Below are positions 7,330-15,265 of a stretch of DNA of 64,000 nt, piece after piece. Position 1 is the stretch's first letter; the number at the start of each line of letters is the position of its first letter. The DNA is from Streptomyces sp. NRRL S-350. GTDB taxonomy: Bacteria; Actinomycetota; Actinomycetes; Streptomycetales; Streptomycetaceae. Position numbers and translations under genes: made by a program. Where the stretch lies: NCBI RefSeq assembly GCF_000719705.1, contig NZ_JOHO01000002.1, positions 1-64,000 of the forward strand, read 5' to 3'. The notes under the pieces are model-generated. The model worked only from the letters and a program-made list of their open reading frames with translations. It made no database searches and had not been told where the DNA came from.

Positions 7330-8097
7330 ATGGTCGAGCTCAAGTCGGACGCCGCCCTCGACGCGATGCGCGAAGCCGGACGGGTCGTGGCGGACGCCCT
7401 CGCCGCCGTACGGGAGACGGCGGCGGTCGGGGTGAGCCTGTCGGAGCTGGACGAGGTGGCACGCGGCGTGCTGACCGCGGCCGGGGCGACCTCGCCGTTC
7501 CTCGGCTACCGCCCCTCCTTCGCGCCCGTCCCGTTCCCGGCCGTCATCTGCGCCTCCGTCAACGACGCCGTGGTGCACGGCATCCCGGACGGCTACCGAC
7601 TGCGTGACAGTGACCTGGTGAGCATCGACTGCGGCGCCGTCCTGGACGGTTGGGCCGGTGACGCGGCCGTCAGCTTCACCGTCGGCACCGCCCGCCCCGA
7701 GGACACCGCCCTGATCGACGACACCCGGCGCGCCCTGGAGGCGGGCATCGCCGCCGCCGTGGTCGGCAACCGGATCGGCGACATCGCCCACGCCATCGGC
7801 ACCGTCGCCCGCGCCAGGCGGTACGGGATGCTGGAGGGCTTCGGCGGCCACGGCATCGGCCGCCGCATGCACGAGGACCCGCACCTGCCCAACGAGGGCC
7901 GCCCCGGCCGGGGTTACCCGCTGCGCGCGGGCCTGGTGCTGGCCATCGAGCCGATGCTCATCGCCGGGGGCCGGGACGACTACAGCACCGACCCGGACGG
8001 CTGGACCCTGCGCACCAACGACGGCAGCCGCGCCGCGCACGTCGAGCACACCGTCGCCATCACCGAGGACGGCCCGCGCATCCTCACCCTCCCCTGA
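7330..8097 (+). CDS. map: Type I methionine aminopeptidase
   Basis: A 255-residue MetAP (peptidase M24A), the cytosolic metalloenzyme that removes initiator Met from nascent proteins. The full ligand set is visible: His83 (VVHGIP), Asp100 (SIDCGA), Asp111 (GDAA), His174 (GGHGIG), Glu207 (AIEPM) and Glu239 (VEHTV). Length is standard. GGGGAG precedes the ATG by 10 nt. The gene is not near ribosomal protein genes such as adk/infA, so it is probably an additional MetAP copy. It is divergent from an XRE regulator and may be expressed conditionally from the promoter holding the ATACCGGTAT palindrome. Confidence 0.95.
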   Translation: MVELKSDAALDAMREAGRVVADALAAVRETAAVGVSLSELDEVARGVLTAAGATSPFLGYRPSFAPVPFPAVICASVNDAVVHGIPDGYRLRDSDLVSIDCGAVLDGWAGDAAVSFTVGTARPEDTALIDDTRRALEAGIAAAVVGNRIGDIAHAIGTVARARRYGMLEGFGGHGIGRRMHEDPHLPNEGRPGRGYPLRAGLVLAIEPMLIAGGRDDYSTDPDGWTLRTNDGSRAAHVEHTVAITEDGPRILTLP

Positions 8098-8192
8098 GTC
8101 GAGGACCGGCGCCGCGACCACGCTGTGGCCCTCCCCGCAGCCCTCTCCACAGCCCGCCCCGCAGCGTCCCCACCGGCGGTCGAACGCCCCGC

Positions 8193-8198
8193 TAGGCT
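8193..8198 (+). promoter_or_regulatory. -10 hexamer TAGGCT, leaderless HAD gene
   Basis: TAGGCT lies 7 nt before the ATG at 8206, so transcription would start at or beside the start codon. No Shine-Dalgarno sequence is present. This layout is known for leaderless mRNAs in actinobacteria. Confidence 0.6.
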
Positions 8199-8205
8199 CG
8201 GCGCC

Positions 8206-8952
8206 ATGACCAAAGGCGTGATGTTCGACTTCTCCGGCACCCTCTTCCGCGTCGTCTCCACCGCCGAGTGGCTGGCGGCCTTCACCGCCGCCGCCGGCCT
8301 CGGCCTGTCCGCCGCCGGGCAGGCCGAACTGGTGCTCAGGCTGGAGGAGTTCGGCGCACTGCCCGGGGGCGTGCCGCCGCGCCGGATCCCGTCCGAGGTG
8401 CAGGGCGCCTGGGACACCCGGGACCTGACCCCCGAACTGCACCGTGCCGCCTACACCGCACTGGCCCGGGCCGCCGAGCCGCCCGCCGCCCTCGACGTGG
8501 ACGCCCTCTACGAGAGCCACATGGCGCCCGCGAGTTGGCGCCCCTACCCGGACGCCGCCCCCGTGCTGCGCGAGCTGCGCCGCCGGGGCGTCCCGGTCGC
8601 GGTGGTGAGCAACATCGGCTGGGACCTGCGTCCGGTCTTCCGGGCCCACGGCCTGGACGAGCTGGTCGACGACTACGTCCTGTCCTTCGAGGTCGGCGCC
8701 CAAAAGCCCGATCCGCTGATCTTCGAGACCGCCTGCGGCCGGCTCGGCCTCGCCCCGGCCGACGTGCTGATGGTCGGTGACGACCGGATCTGCGACGGCG
8801 GCGCGACCGCGCTCGGCTGCGGCTTCCACGCCGTCGAGCACCTGCCCGTCGACCGGCGTCCGGAGGCCCTGGCGCCGCTGCTGGCGGCACTGCCGAACCG
8901 ACCCGCCCGGGGTGACGGACGACACGAGGTGGTGCCCCGCCGCCCGGAGTAG
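8206..8952 (+). CDS. HAD family hydrolase (phosphatase-like)
   Basis: A 248-residue haloacid dehalogenase superfamily hydrolase. Motif I is DFSGTL (residues 6-11). Ser replaces the usual second Asp (DxD becomes DxS), which is common in non-phosphatase or atypical HADs. Motif II is VVSNIGWD, motif III is the Lys of AQKPDPLIFE, and motif IV is MVGDDRICD. A helical cap lies between motifs I and II. The Ser may point to a dehalogenase-like or promiscuous enzyme rather than a phosphatase. The ATG is chosen because the motif I strand starts within six residues and a -10 hexamer is 7 nt upstream. The thioesterase gene follows after 10 nt, with its own -10. Confidence 0.85.
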   Translation: MTKGVMFDFSGTLFRVVSTAEWLAAFTAAAGLGLSAAGQAELVLRLEEFGALPGGVPPRRIPSEVQGAWDTRDLTPELHRAAYTALARAAEPPAALDVDALYESHMAPASWRPYPDAAPVLRELRRRGVPVAVVSNIGWDLRPVFRAHGLDELVDDYVLSFEVGAQKPDPLIFETACGRLGLAPADVLMVGDDRICDGGATALGCGFHAVEHLPVDRRPEALAPLLAALPNRPARGDGRHEVVPRRPE

Positions 8953-8955
8953 CGT
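8950..8955 (+). promoter_or_regulatory. -10 hexamer TAGCGT, leaderless thioesterase gene
   Basis: TAGCGT overlaps the TAG stop of the HAD gene and is 7 nt before the ATG at 8963. There is no ribosome-binding sequence, suggesting a leaderless transcript. Confidence 0.55.
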
Positions 8956-8962
8956 GCGGGGC

Positions 8963-9388
8963 ATGACCGATCAGGACTTCAGCACGCACGTCACCGTCCG
9001 CGGGTACGAGACCGACACCCAGGGCCACCTCAACCAGTCGGTGTACCTCCAGTACGCCGAGCACGCCCGCTGGGAGTACCTGCGGGCGGCCGGCATCCGC
9101 CAGGCCGACCTGGTGGCCGGGGGCGTGGGCCCGGTCGTGCTGGAGACCACGGTCAAGTACCTGCGGGAGCTGCGGGCCGGCGACTCGGTGGACGTCAGCT
9201 GCTCGTTCGCCTGGCGCGACGGCAAGACCTTCCAGGTCGTGCAGCGGCTGACCCGTGAGGACGGCGTGCTGGCCGCGGAGATCACCGGCGTCGGCGGCAT
9301 CCTCGACCTGGCCGAGCGCAAGCTGGTCGCCGACCCGCGCGAGCCGCTGCGCTCCCTCGCCACCGACCCGGCGCTGCTCGGACTCTGA
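8963..9388 (+). CDS. 4HBT-type acyl-CoA thioesterase
   Basis: A 141-residue hotdog-fold thioesterase of the 4-hydroxybenzoyl-CoA thioesterase/YbgC group. The signature YETDTQGHLNQSVYLQYAEHARWEY is at residues 13-37, with the catalytic acidic residue in the DTQGHLN segment. It probably hydrolyses acyl-CoA esters in the cytosol; the substrate is unknown. The ATG fits the family start and has a TAGCGT -10 seven nt upstream. It lies directly after the HAD gene. A 9-bp stem hairpin at 9435-9460 can end the transcript. Confidence 0.88.
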   Translation: MTDQDFSTHVTVRGYETDTQGHLNQSVYLQYAEHARWEYLRAAGIRQADLVAGGVGPVVLETTVKYLRELRAGDSVDVSCSFAWRDGKTFQVVQRLTREDGVLAAEITGVGGILDLAERKLVADPREPLRSLATDPALLGL

Positions 9389-9434
9389 CGGTATGTCAGG
9401 TTTTTTCCCGCCCACCCCCTGAACCCCTCCCGCC

Positions 9435-9460
9435 GGAGGCCGCAACGGGCAGCGGCCTCC
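9435..9460 (+). terminator. Hairpin after the thioesterase gene
   Basis: GGAGGCCGC and GCGGCCTCC form a 9-bp stem with an 8-nt loop. A T6 run lies before it at 9401-9406, so it is not a textbook intrinsic terminator. Confidence 0.5.
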
Positions 9461-9546
9461 ACCCGGCGATGCGGGGGTTTACCCCACCCCCGACCGGCCC
9501 GCTGCCCGGATGGGTCCAAGTCGCCTGCCACAGCAGACTCTTGGGC

Positions 9547-11043
9547 ATGCCGAAGAACACGCTCACCATCGCCGCCGCCGCGACCGCGGCCGCCGCCCTC
9601 GCCGTCACCGCGCTGACCGCCCTGCCCGCCGCCGCCGACGCCCCGAACGTCCGGAAGGACCGCCTCGTCTGGTCCGGCTGCGGGGACCAGTCCGACCCCC
9701 GCCAGCAGTGCGCGACCGTCACCGTTCCGCTGGACTACGGCGACCCGCACGGCGAGCAGATCACGCTCGCGGTCTCCCGCATCCCCGCCGCGAAGCCGGG
9801 CCTGCGCCACGGCGTCCTGCTGACCATCCCGGGCGGCCCGGGCGGCTCCGGCCTGGGCATCCCCGGCAAGGCGGCCGGGCGCCTCCCGCAGTCCGTCCTG
9901 GACCGGTTCGACCTCATCGGCTTCGACCCGCGCGGCGTCGGCCGCTCCACCCCCGTCAGCTGCGGCCTGGAGCACTCCGACCTCTCGATGGTCAAACTGC
10001 GGCCCTGGCCGGCCGCGGACGGCTCGATCGACGACAACCTGGAGACCGAACGCCGAATCGCCGAGGCCTGCGCCCGCAACGGCGGACCAGTGCTGCGCAG
10101 CATCTCCACCGTGAACGAGGCCCGCGACATCGACAGCATCCGCCGGGCCCTCAATGAACGCCGGCTCTCCGCCTGGGGCACCTCGTACGGCACCTACGCC
10201 GGCGCCGTCTACGCCACCATGTTCCCCCAGCAGACCGACCGGATCGTGCTGGACAGCAACGACGACCCGGACCCGTCGCGGGTCGGGCGCGGCTGGCTCG
10301 CGGCCTTCGGGCAGGGCGTGGAGGACCGCTTCCCGGACTTCGCCAAGTGGGCGGCGTCGCCGGACAATCCGGACCGGGTCGCGGACACGGCGGAGGAGGT
10401 CCGCCCCCTCTTCCTGAGCCTGGCCGCCGACCTCGACCGGTCTCCGCTGCCCTGGCCCGGGGCCGACCCGGCGGAGCTGAACGGCAACGTGCTGCGCGAG
10501 ACCATGATGCAGAGCATGTACGCGGACTCCCAGTTCCCGGCCCTCGCGCGGCTGATGCTGGCCGCCCTCGGCCGCCGCCCGCTGCCCACCCCGGTGACGC
10601 CGCCCGAGCAGGCCGTGCAGAACACCATCGCGGTCTCGGTCGGCACCCTGTGCAACGACGTCCAGTGGCCCACCGATCCGGCCGGGTACGTCAAGGACGT
10701 CGCCGCCGACCGCGCCGCCCGTCCGCTCACGGCCGGCATGCCGGTCAACGTGATGCCCTGCGCCTTCTGGCGGTCCGCCTCCGCCGAGCCGCCGGTGAAG
10801 GTCACCGGTCGCGGCCCGGCGAACGTCCTGCTGGCCCAGAACCTGCGCGACCCCGCCACCCCGTACACCGGCGCGCTCAAGCTGCGGGCGGCGTTCGGGC
10901 AGCGGGCCCGCATGGTGACGGTGGACTCGGGCGGCCACGACGTGTACGTGGCCAACGGGAACGCCTGCGGCGACGCTGCGGTGACGGACTTCCTGGTGAC
11001 CGGCCGGCGTCCGGCCGAGGACGTCTTCTGCCCGGCGGAGTGA
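9547..11043 (+). CDS. Secreted alpha/beta hydrolase, tripeptidyl aminopeptidase-like
   Basis: A 498-residue exported peptidase of the S33 / TAP-like group. The signal peptide covers about residues 1-30 (Ala-rich core, cleavage near AAADA). The oxyanion segment is TIPGGPGGSG, the nucleophile elbow GTSYGTYAG with Ser213. The C-terminal TAP-like part carries Asp in LRDPATPY and His in GGHDVY. Streptomyces tripeptidyl aminopeptidases and similar secreted enzymes release short peptides from protein N-termini. Length fits this group. The start at 9547 is preferred to an upstream in-frame GTG/ATG because it gives a compact signal peptide. No partner genes are adjacent. Confidence 0.9.
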   Translation: MPKNTLTIAAAATAAAALAVTALTALPAAADAPNVRKDRLVWSGCGDQSDPRQQCATVTVPLDYGDPHGEQITLAVSRIPAAKPGLRHGVLLTIPGGPGGSGLGIPGKAAGRLPQSVLDRFDLIGFDPRGVGRSTPVSCGLEHSDLSMVKLRPWPAADGSIDDNLETERRIAEACARNGGPVLRSISTVNEARDIDSIRRALNERRLSAWGTSYGTYAGAVYATMFPQQTDRIVLDSNDDPDPSRVGRGWLAAFGQGVEDRFPDFAKWAASPDNPDRVADTAEEVRPLFLSLAADLDRSPLPWPGADPAELNGNVLRETMMQSMYADSQFPALARLMLAALGRRPLPTPVTPPEQAVQNTIAVSVGTLCNDVQWPTDPAGYVKDVAADRAARPLTAGMPVNVMPCAFWRSASAEPPVKVTGRGPANVLLAQNLRDPATPYTGALKLRAAFGQRARMVTVDSGGHDVYVANGNACGDAAVTDFLVTGRRPAEDVFCPAE

Positions 11044-11242
11044 GCGCGGCGCCGAGGCGCGAGCCGGCGCCGGGTGCGGGCCGGCCGGGTGCCCGCCGGG
11101 GAGGTGCCGAGGAGCGCTGAGCAGGGGTGGTGGCACGCAGGGCCAACCGGCTGTGGGCGAACGGCCCTTGTTCCTGCGTGCACGTCCGTTCGGCTCTCGC
11201 GATTGAGTCGAATCCGTCGCGATTTTGTGACAATCCTTCGCC

Positions 11243-11280
11243 AACACCCTTCCCGCAGGGGGTGTTCACGGCCGTAGTGT
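11243..11280 (+). promoter_or_regulatory. Promoter with palindrome before the penicillin-binding protein
   Basis: TAGTGT (11275-11280) is a -10 hexamer 7 nt before the ATG, suggesting a leaderless start. Immediately upstream AACACCC (11243-11249) and GGGTGTT (11260-11266) form an inverted repeat that would overlap the RNA polymerase site, so a repressor could act here. The regulator is unknown. Confidence 0.5.
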
Positions 11281-11287
11281 TCGATCT

Positions 11288-13600
11288 ATGTCACCGAAGA
11301 GCCGCATACCTGCCCCGGACCCGGGCGACACCTGGGTACCGCGCCCGAGGCGCCGTGAGACCCCCCTCGGAATCCTGGGCCACGCGGCCAAGTTCCTCGG
11401 CGCCAGCGTGCTCGGCGGGGTCCTGCTGGCAGGGCTGATCCTGCCGGGGGCCGGCGCGGTCGGGCTCGGGGCGAAGAGCGGCGCCGAGGGCTTCGAGAAC
11501 ATACCGGACGACTTCAAGGCCCCGCCGCTGACCCAGGCCACCCAGATCTTCGACGCCAAGGGCGGGTTGATCGCCAAGGTCTACGAGCGCGACCGCACCG
11601 TCCTCACCGCCGACCAGATGTCGCCGCTGATCCGCCAGGCCCAGGTGGACATCGAGGACGCCCGGTTCTACGAGCACGGCGCCGTCGACCTCAAGGGCGT
11701 CCTGCGGGCGATCACCAAGAACGCGGAGAGCGGCGCCACCGTCCAGGGCGCCTCCACCCTGACCCAGCAGTACGTGAAGAACGTCAACGTGGAGAAGGCC
11801 GGGGACGACCCGGAGGCGGTGCGCGAGGCGCAGCGCAAGACGCTCGGCCGCAAGATCCAGGAACTCCGGTACGCCATCAAGCTGGAGGAGGACCTGACCA
11901 AGGAGCAGATCCTCACCAACTACCTCAACATCACCTTCTACGGCCACCAGGCGTACGGCATCCAGGCCGCCGCGCAGCGCTACTTCAGCAAGGACGCCAA
12001 GGACCTCACCCTCCCCGAGGCGGCCATGCTCGCCGGGCTGGTGCAGAACCCGTCCCAGTACGATCCGAAGCTGCACCCGGTGGCCGCGCAGAAGCGCCGC
12101 GACACCGTCATCGACAAGATGGTGGAGAACAAGCACATCACCGCGGACCAGGCCAAGGAGGCGAAGGCCGCCCCGCTCGGCCTCAGCTACAAGGACCCGC
12201 AGAACGGCTGCATCACCGCCCGGGCCGGCACGGGCTTCTTCTGCGACTACGTGCGCCACGTCGTCAAGCAGGACCCGGCGTTCGGCAAGAGCGCGGCCGA
12301 GCGCACGAAGCTGTGGAACACCGGCGGCCTGAACATCTACACCACCCTGGACCCGGACAAGCAGGCCGCCGCCCAGAACGCCGTCTCCACCCAGGTGTAC
12401 GTCACCGACCCGGTCTCCGCCGCGATGACGATGGTCGCGCCCGGCAGCGGAAACATCCTGGCGATGGCGCAGACCCGTCCGTACGGCCTGGCCAAGGAGA
12501 AGAACGAGACCGTCGTCAACTACAACGTGGACGCGGCGATGGGCGGCGGCATCGGCTTCCAGCCCGGCTCCAACTTCAAGCCGATCGTGGCCGCCGCCGC
12601 CCTGGAGGCCGGCCTGTCGCCCACCCAGCGGTACGACTCACCGAACCGGATGGACTGGCCGACGATGAAGACCTGCGACGGCACCTGGAAGAACCTCAGC
12701 AAGGGCAAGAAGGAGGGGGTCATCCCCAACGAGAGCGCCGGCGAGGTCGGCCCGTACGAGCTCAAGCAGGCCATGGCGCTCTCCGTGAACACCTACTTCG
12801 TGCAGATGGAGCAGGAGATCGGCCTCTGCGCGGTCAAGCAGATGGCCGAGAAGCTGGGCGTGGCGGGGAAGGCGGACGGCTCGCCGCTGCAGCAGGTGCC
12901 GGCGCTGGGCCTCGGCACCCAGGAGGTCAGCCCGCTGACCATGGCCAACGTGTACGCGACCTTCGCCGCCCGAGGCACGTACTGCGCACCGGTGGCGATC
13001 AGCCGGATCAGCACGGTGGACGGCAAGGACGTGCCGGTGCCGCCGGCCCGGTGCAGCCAGGCGATGTCCGAGGACACCGCCGACGTGATCAACACCGTGC
13101 TGCTCGGGGTGACCGAGAAGGGCGGCACCGCCCGGGACCTCCACCTGGACGACAACCGCCAGATCGCGGGCAAGACCGGCACCACGGACGAGAAGAAGTC
13201 GGCCTGGTTCACCGGCTACACGGGCAACCTGGCGGGCTCGGTCTGGCTCGGCAGCCCGGGTACCAAGGTGCCGATGCGCAACATCCGGATCGGCGGCCAC
13301 TACCAGGCCGAGGTGTTCGGCGCGACGGGCCCCGGGCCGATCTGGCAGCAGGCGATGAGCGACGCCGTCCGGAGCCTGCCGGAGCAGGACTTCACCACCG
13401 TCTACATCCCGGACCCGCCCAAGCGCGACCCGAACTGCGGCACCCCCGGCGGCTCGCCGACTCCGACCGCCTGCACCGGCGCCCCCGCCACGGGCACCCC
13501 CGGGAGCAACGGGAACACCGGCAAGCCGCGCGGCACCGGCCCGACCGGTCGATCCGGCCCCGCCACCCCCGCCACCCCCGCGGACCCCGAGGGCCAGTGA
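11288..13600 (+). CDS. Class A penicillin-binding protein (transglycosylase/transpeptidase)
   Basis: A 770-residue bifunctional peptidoglycan synthase. A cytoplasmic N-terminus is followed by one membrane helix (about residues 34-60). The GT51 domain has the catalytic Glu123 in DIEDARFYEHGAVD and GASTLTQQYVKN. The transpeptidase has S428-N-F-K431, S499-V-N501 and K629-T-G-T. The C-terminal 75 residues are a Pro/Thr/Gly-rich extracellular tail. All catalytic motifs are intact, so it should polymerise and cross-link cell wall at the membrane. The leaderless-type promoter lies directly upstream. A hairpin overlapping the stop separates it from the convergent membrane-protein gene. Several class A PBPs are normal in streptomycetes. 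Confidence 0.96.
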   Translation: MSPKSRIPAPDPGDTWVPRPRRRETPLGILGHAAKFLGASVLGGVLLAGLILPGAGAVGLGAKSGAEGFENIPDDFKAPPLTQATQIFDAKGGLIAKVYERDRTVLTADQMSPLIRQAQVDIEDARFYEHGAVDLKGVLRAITKNAESGATVQGASTLTQQYVKNVNVEKAGDDPEAVREAQRKTLGRKIQELRYAIKLEEDLTKEQILTNYLNITFYGHQAYGIQAAAQRYFSKDAKDLTLPEAAMLAGLVQNPSQYDPKLHPVAAQKRRDTVIDKMVENKHITADQAKEAKAAPLGLSYKDPQNGCITARAGTGFFCDYVRHVVKQDPAFGKSAAERTKLWNTGGLNIYTTLDPDKQAAAQNAVSTQVYVTDPVSAAMTMVAPGSGNILAMAQTRPYGLAKEKNETVVNYNVDAAMGGGIGFQPGSNFKPIVAAAALEAGLSPTQRYDSPNRMDWPTMKTCDGTWKNLSKGKKEGVIPNESAGEVGPYELKQAMALSVNTYFVQMEQEIGLCAVKQMAEKLGVAGKADGSPLQQVPALGLGTQEVSPLTMANVYATFAARGTYCAPVAISRISTVDGKDVPVPPARCSQAMSEDTADVINTVLLGVTEKGGTARDLHLDDNRQIAGKTGTTDEKKSAWFTGYTGNLAGSVWLGSPGTKVPMRNIRIGGHYQAEVFGATGPGPIWQQAMSDAVRSLPEQDFTTVYIPDPPKRDPNCGTPGGSPTPTACTGAPATGTPGSNGNTGKPRGTGPTGRSGPATPATPADPEGQ

Positions 13601-13605
13601 GCGGC

Positions 13606-13628
13606 CCGGCCCGCCGCCGGCGGGCCGG
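13606..13628. terminator. Bidirectional terminator between convergent genes
   Basis: CCGGCCCGCC and GGCGGGCCGG form a 10-bp stem with a 3-nt loop. Outer GTGAGC/GCTCAC (13597-13602, 13630-13635) pair as well and include the stop codons of both convergent genes. Confidence 0.75.
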
Positions 13629-13631
13629 CGC

Positions 13632-14231
13632 TCACCGCGCCTCGACCGGCTCGCCGCTGTCCTGGTCGAGGTTGAACACCCGCCGGTAGGAGTCGGTCAC
13701 CACGGTGATCTGCTCCCGCCCGGTCCAACTCGCCTGCACCAGGCGGGTGTCGTCCGGGCCTACGCCGATGTCCGCCAGCGACCAGCGCCGCGCCGACCAG
13801 CCCTCGCCGGACTCCAGCAGCACCTGCCACTGCTCGGTCGGCGCGGGCCCGGCGGCGTACGAACGGTGCACGACGACCAGGGCCAGCTCGGCCCCGGCCG
13901 GGGCGGTCTCCCGGCTGCGGGTCTCGGCCGCCGAGACCTTGTGCGCGGCCACCACGCCGAGCAGGAACACCACCCCGGCGGTCACCGTGACCGCCCGGGT
14001 GGCCGTCCGCAGGGCGGCGGCCCGCAGATCGCTCAGCCAGGCGGCCGCGATCAGGGCGGCCAGCGCCGCCCCGAGCAGCAGCTCCGGCCGGTTGAGCAGG
14101 TCGGCGACCAGCATCCGCCCGCCCGAGCGGCTCTCCCACTGCCCTTCGGTGTACAGCAGCACGGCGGCCAGCCCGCCGGTCGCCAGCAGCCGGACCAGGG
14201 TGCGCCTGGTCCGTGACGTCCTCTTGTCCAT
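13632..14231 (-). CDS. Membrane protein of unknown function
   Basis: A 199-residue protein I do not recognise. Three hydrophobic helices are visible: about residues 12-28 (LVRLLATGGLAAVLLYT), 50-66 (ELLLGAALAALIAAAWL) and 80-98. A soluble C-terminal half of about 95 residues follows, with several Trp residues and alternating hydrophobic stretches that suggest a small beta domain (for example EQWQVLLESGEGW and RLVQASWTGREQITVVTD). The ATG at 14231 has GGGGGGAC upstream and precedes an Arg-rich cytoplasmic start. The alpha/beta hydrolase gene lies 19 nt upstream on the same strand, so the two may be co-transcribed. Confidence 0.7.
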   Translation of the reverse strand: MDKRTSRTRRTLVRLLATGGLAAVLLYTEGQWESRSGGRMLVADLLNRPELLLGAALAALIAAAWLSDLRAAALRTATRAVTVTAGVVFLLGVVAAHKVSAAETRSRETAPAGAELALVVVHRSYAAGPAPTEQWQVLLESGEGWSARRWSLADIGVGPDDTRLVQASWTGREQITVVTDSYRRVFNLDQDSGEPVEAR

Positions 14232-14250
14232 CGTCCCCCCGTTCACGCCG

Positions 14251-14799
14251 TCACAGTTCGGCAAGCAGCTTGCGGCCCTCCGGCCAGTCGCCCAGCCCGG
14301 AGTCGGAGTTGAGGTGCCCGTACGCGCCCGGCTCGACGTACCGGGCGCCCCACGCCTCGGCGAACGCGCGGGCCCGCTCGGGGGAGACCCACGGGTCGTC
14401 GGTCGAGGAGACCACCACGGCCGGGAACGGGAACGGCTCCATCGCCACCGGGCGGAAGCCCACCAGCTCCGGCACCTCCGCGGTGTCGACGTCGGCCGGG
14501 GCGACCAGCAGCGCGCCCCGGACGGCGGCCGTCCGGTCGGCGTCGGCGGTGGCCGCCCAGCGGGCCGCGGTCACGCAGCCCAGGCTGTGGGCGACCAGCA
14601 CCACCGGGCCCTCGGCGGCGGCCGCCGCCACCGCCGCGTCCACCCGCGCCACCCAGTCCTCCCGCACCGGGCGGTCCCAGTCCGCCTGCTCCACCCGGCG
14701 GAAGGCCGCCGGCTCGGCGGCCTCCCAGCGGCTCTGCCAGTGCCGGGGGCCCGAGTTCTGGTAGCCGGGGAGGACGAGGTAGGTGGTGCGGTCCGGCAT
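14251..14799 (-). CDS. RBBP9/YdeN family serine hydrolase
   Basis: A 182-residue small alpha/beta hydrolase. The opening YLVLPGYQNSGPRHWQSRWE, the nucleophile AHSLGC and the ending GHLNSDSGLGDWPEG (with the catalytic His) are diagnostic for the RBBP9/YdeN family. The acid is probably the Asp of SSTDDPWV. Physiological substrates of bacterial members are unknown. The ATG has GGAGGAG seven nt upstream. It is followed at short distance by the membrane-protein gene and preceded by a long intergenic region with a strong hairpin. Confidence 0.9.
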   Translation of the reverse strand: MPDRTTYLVLPGYQNSGPRHWQSRWEAAEPAAFRRVEQADWDRPVREDWVARVDAAVAAAAAEGPVVLVAHSLGCVTAARWAATADADRTAAVRGALLVAPADVDTAEVPELVGFRPVAMEPFPFPAVVVSSTDDPWVSPERARAFAEAWGARYVEPGAYGHLNSDSGLGDWPEGRKLLAEL

Positions 14800-15265
14800 G
14801 GGCTCCTCCAGGCGGGGCGAGGCGGTCGTGAGCAGCAGGAGTCTAGGCCGCGGACGGCCCGCCGCCGCAGCCGGGCGCCCGCCCGGCGCGCACTCCCCGC
14901 AACCGGCGCCCGCGCCTCCGGATGCGCCGCCGTACGCGCGGTGCGTCCCGTTGCCGACGGCACCGGGGTGGGGCGGTCGGACCGCCCACCGAGGCGCCAC
15001 TCGCCCGACCGGTCCGTCGGCCCTCACCGGTCGCCCGACCGGTCGCCCGACCGGTCGCCCGGCCCGACCGGGCCGGTTTCGGGAGCCGCACCCGGAGTCG
15101 TACCCCCACGGTCTCGGGGTACGACTCCGGGTCGTCTCGGGGACACCTCGGGGTCGTTCCCTGCCCCCGAGGGGGAGGACGTGCCGGAATCCTTCTGTCA
15201 TCCTGCCAAGGACTCTTCCACAGGCGTGAGTTGACCACTCCGACCTCCGGACCAGGGAGGACGGC
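14800..15265. other. Divergent intergenic region with repeats and hairpin
   Basis: This 466-nt gap separates two divergent genes and holds no convincing coding frame. It contains tandem TCGCCCGACCGG units (15031-15066, last one degenerate) and the long hairpin at 15090-15132. A CCCCC-GA-GGGGG symmetric stretch lies near 15163-15175. Promoters of both flanking genes must lie here. Confidence 0.6.
15090..15132. promoter_or_regulatory. Perfect 17-bp inverted repeat in a divergent promoter region
   Basis: ACCCGGAGTCGTACCCC (15090-15106) pairs perfectly with GGGGTACGACTCCGGGT (15116-15132) around a 9-nt loop. It lies between divergent genes and not after either stop, so a terminator role is not expected. 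A large operator, an attenuator, or part of an RNA are the options. Confidence 0.6.
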
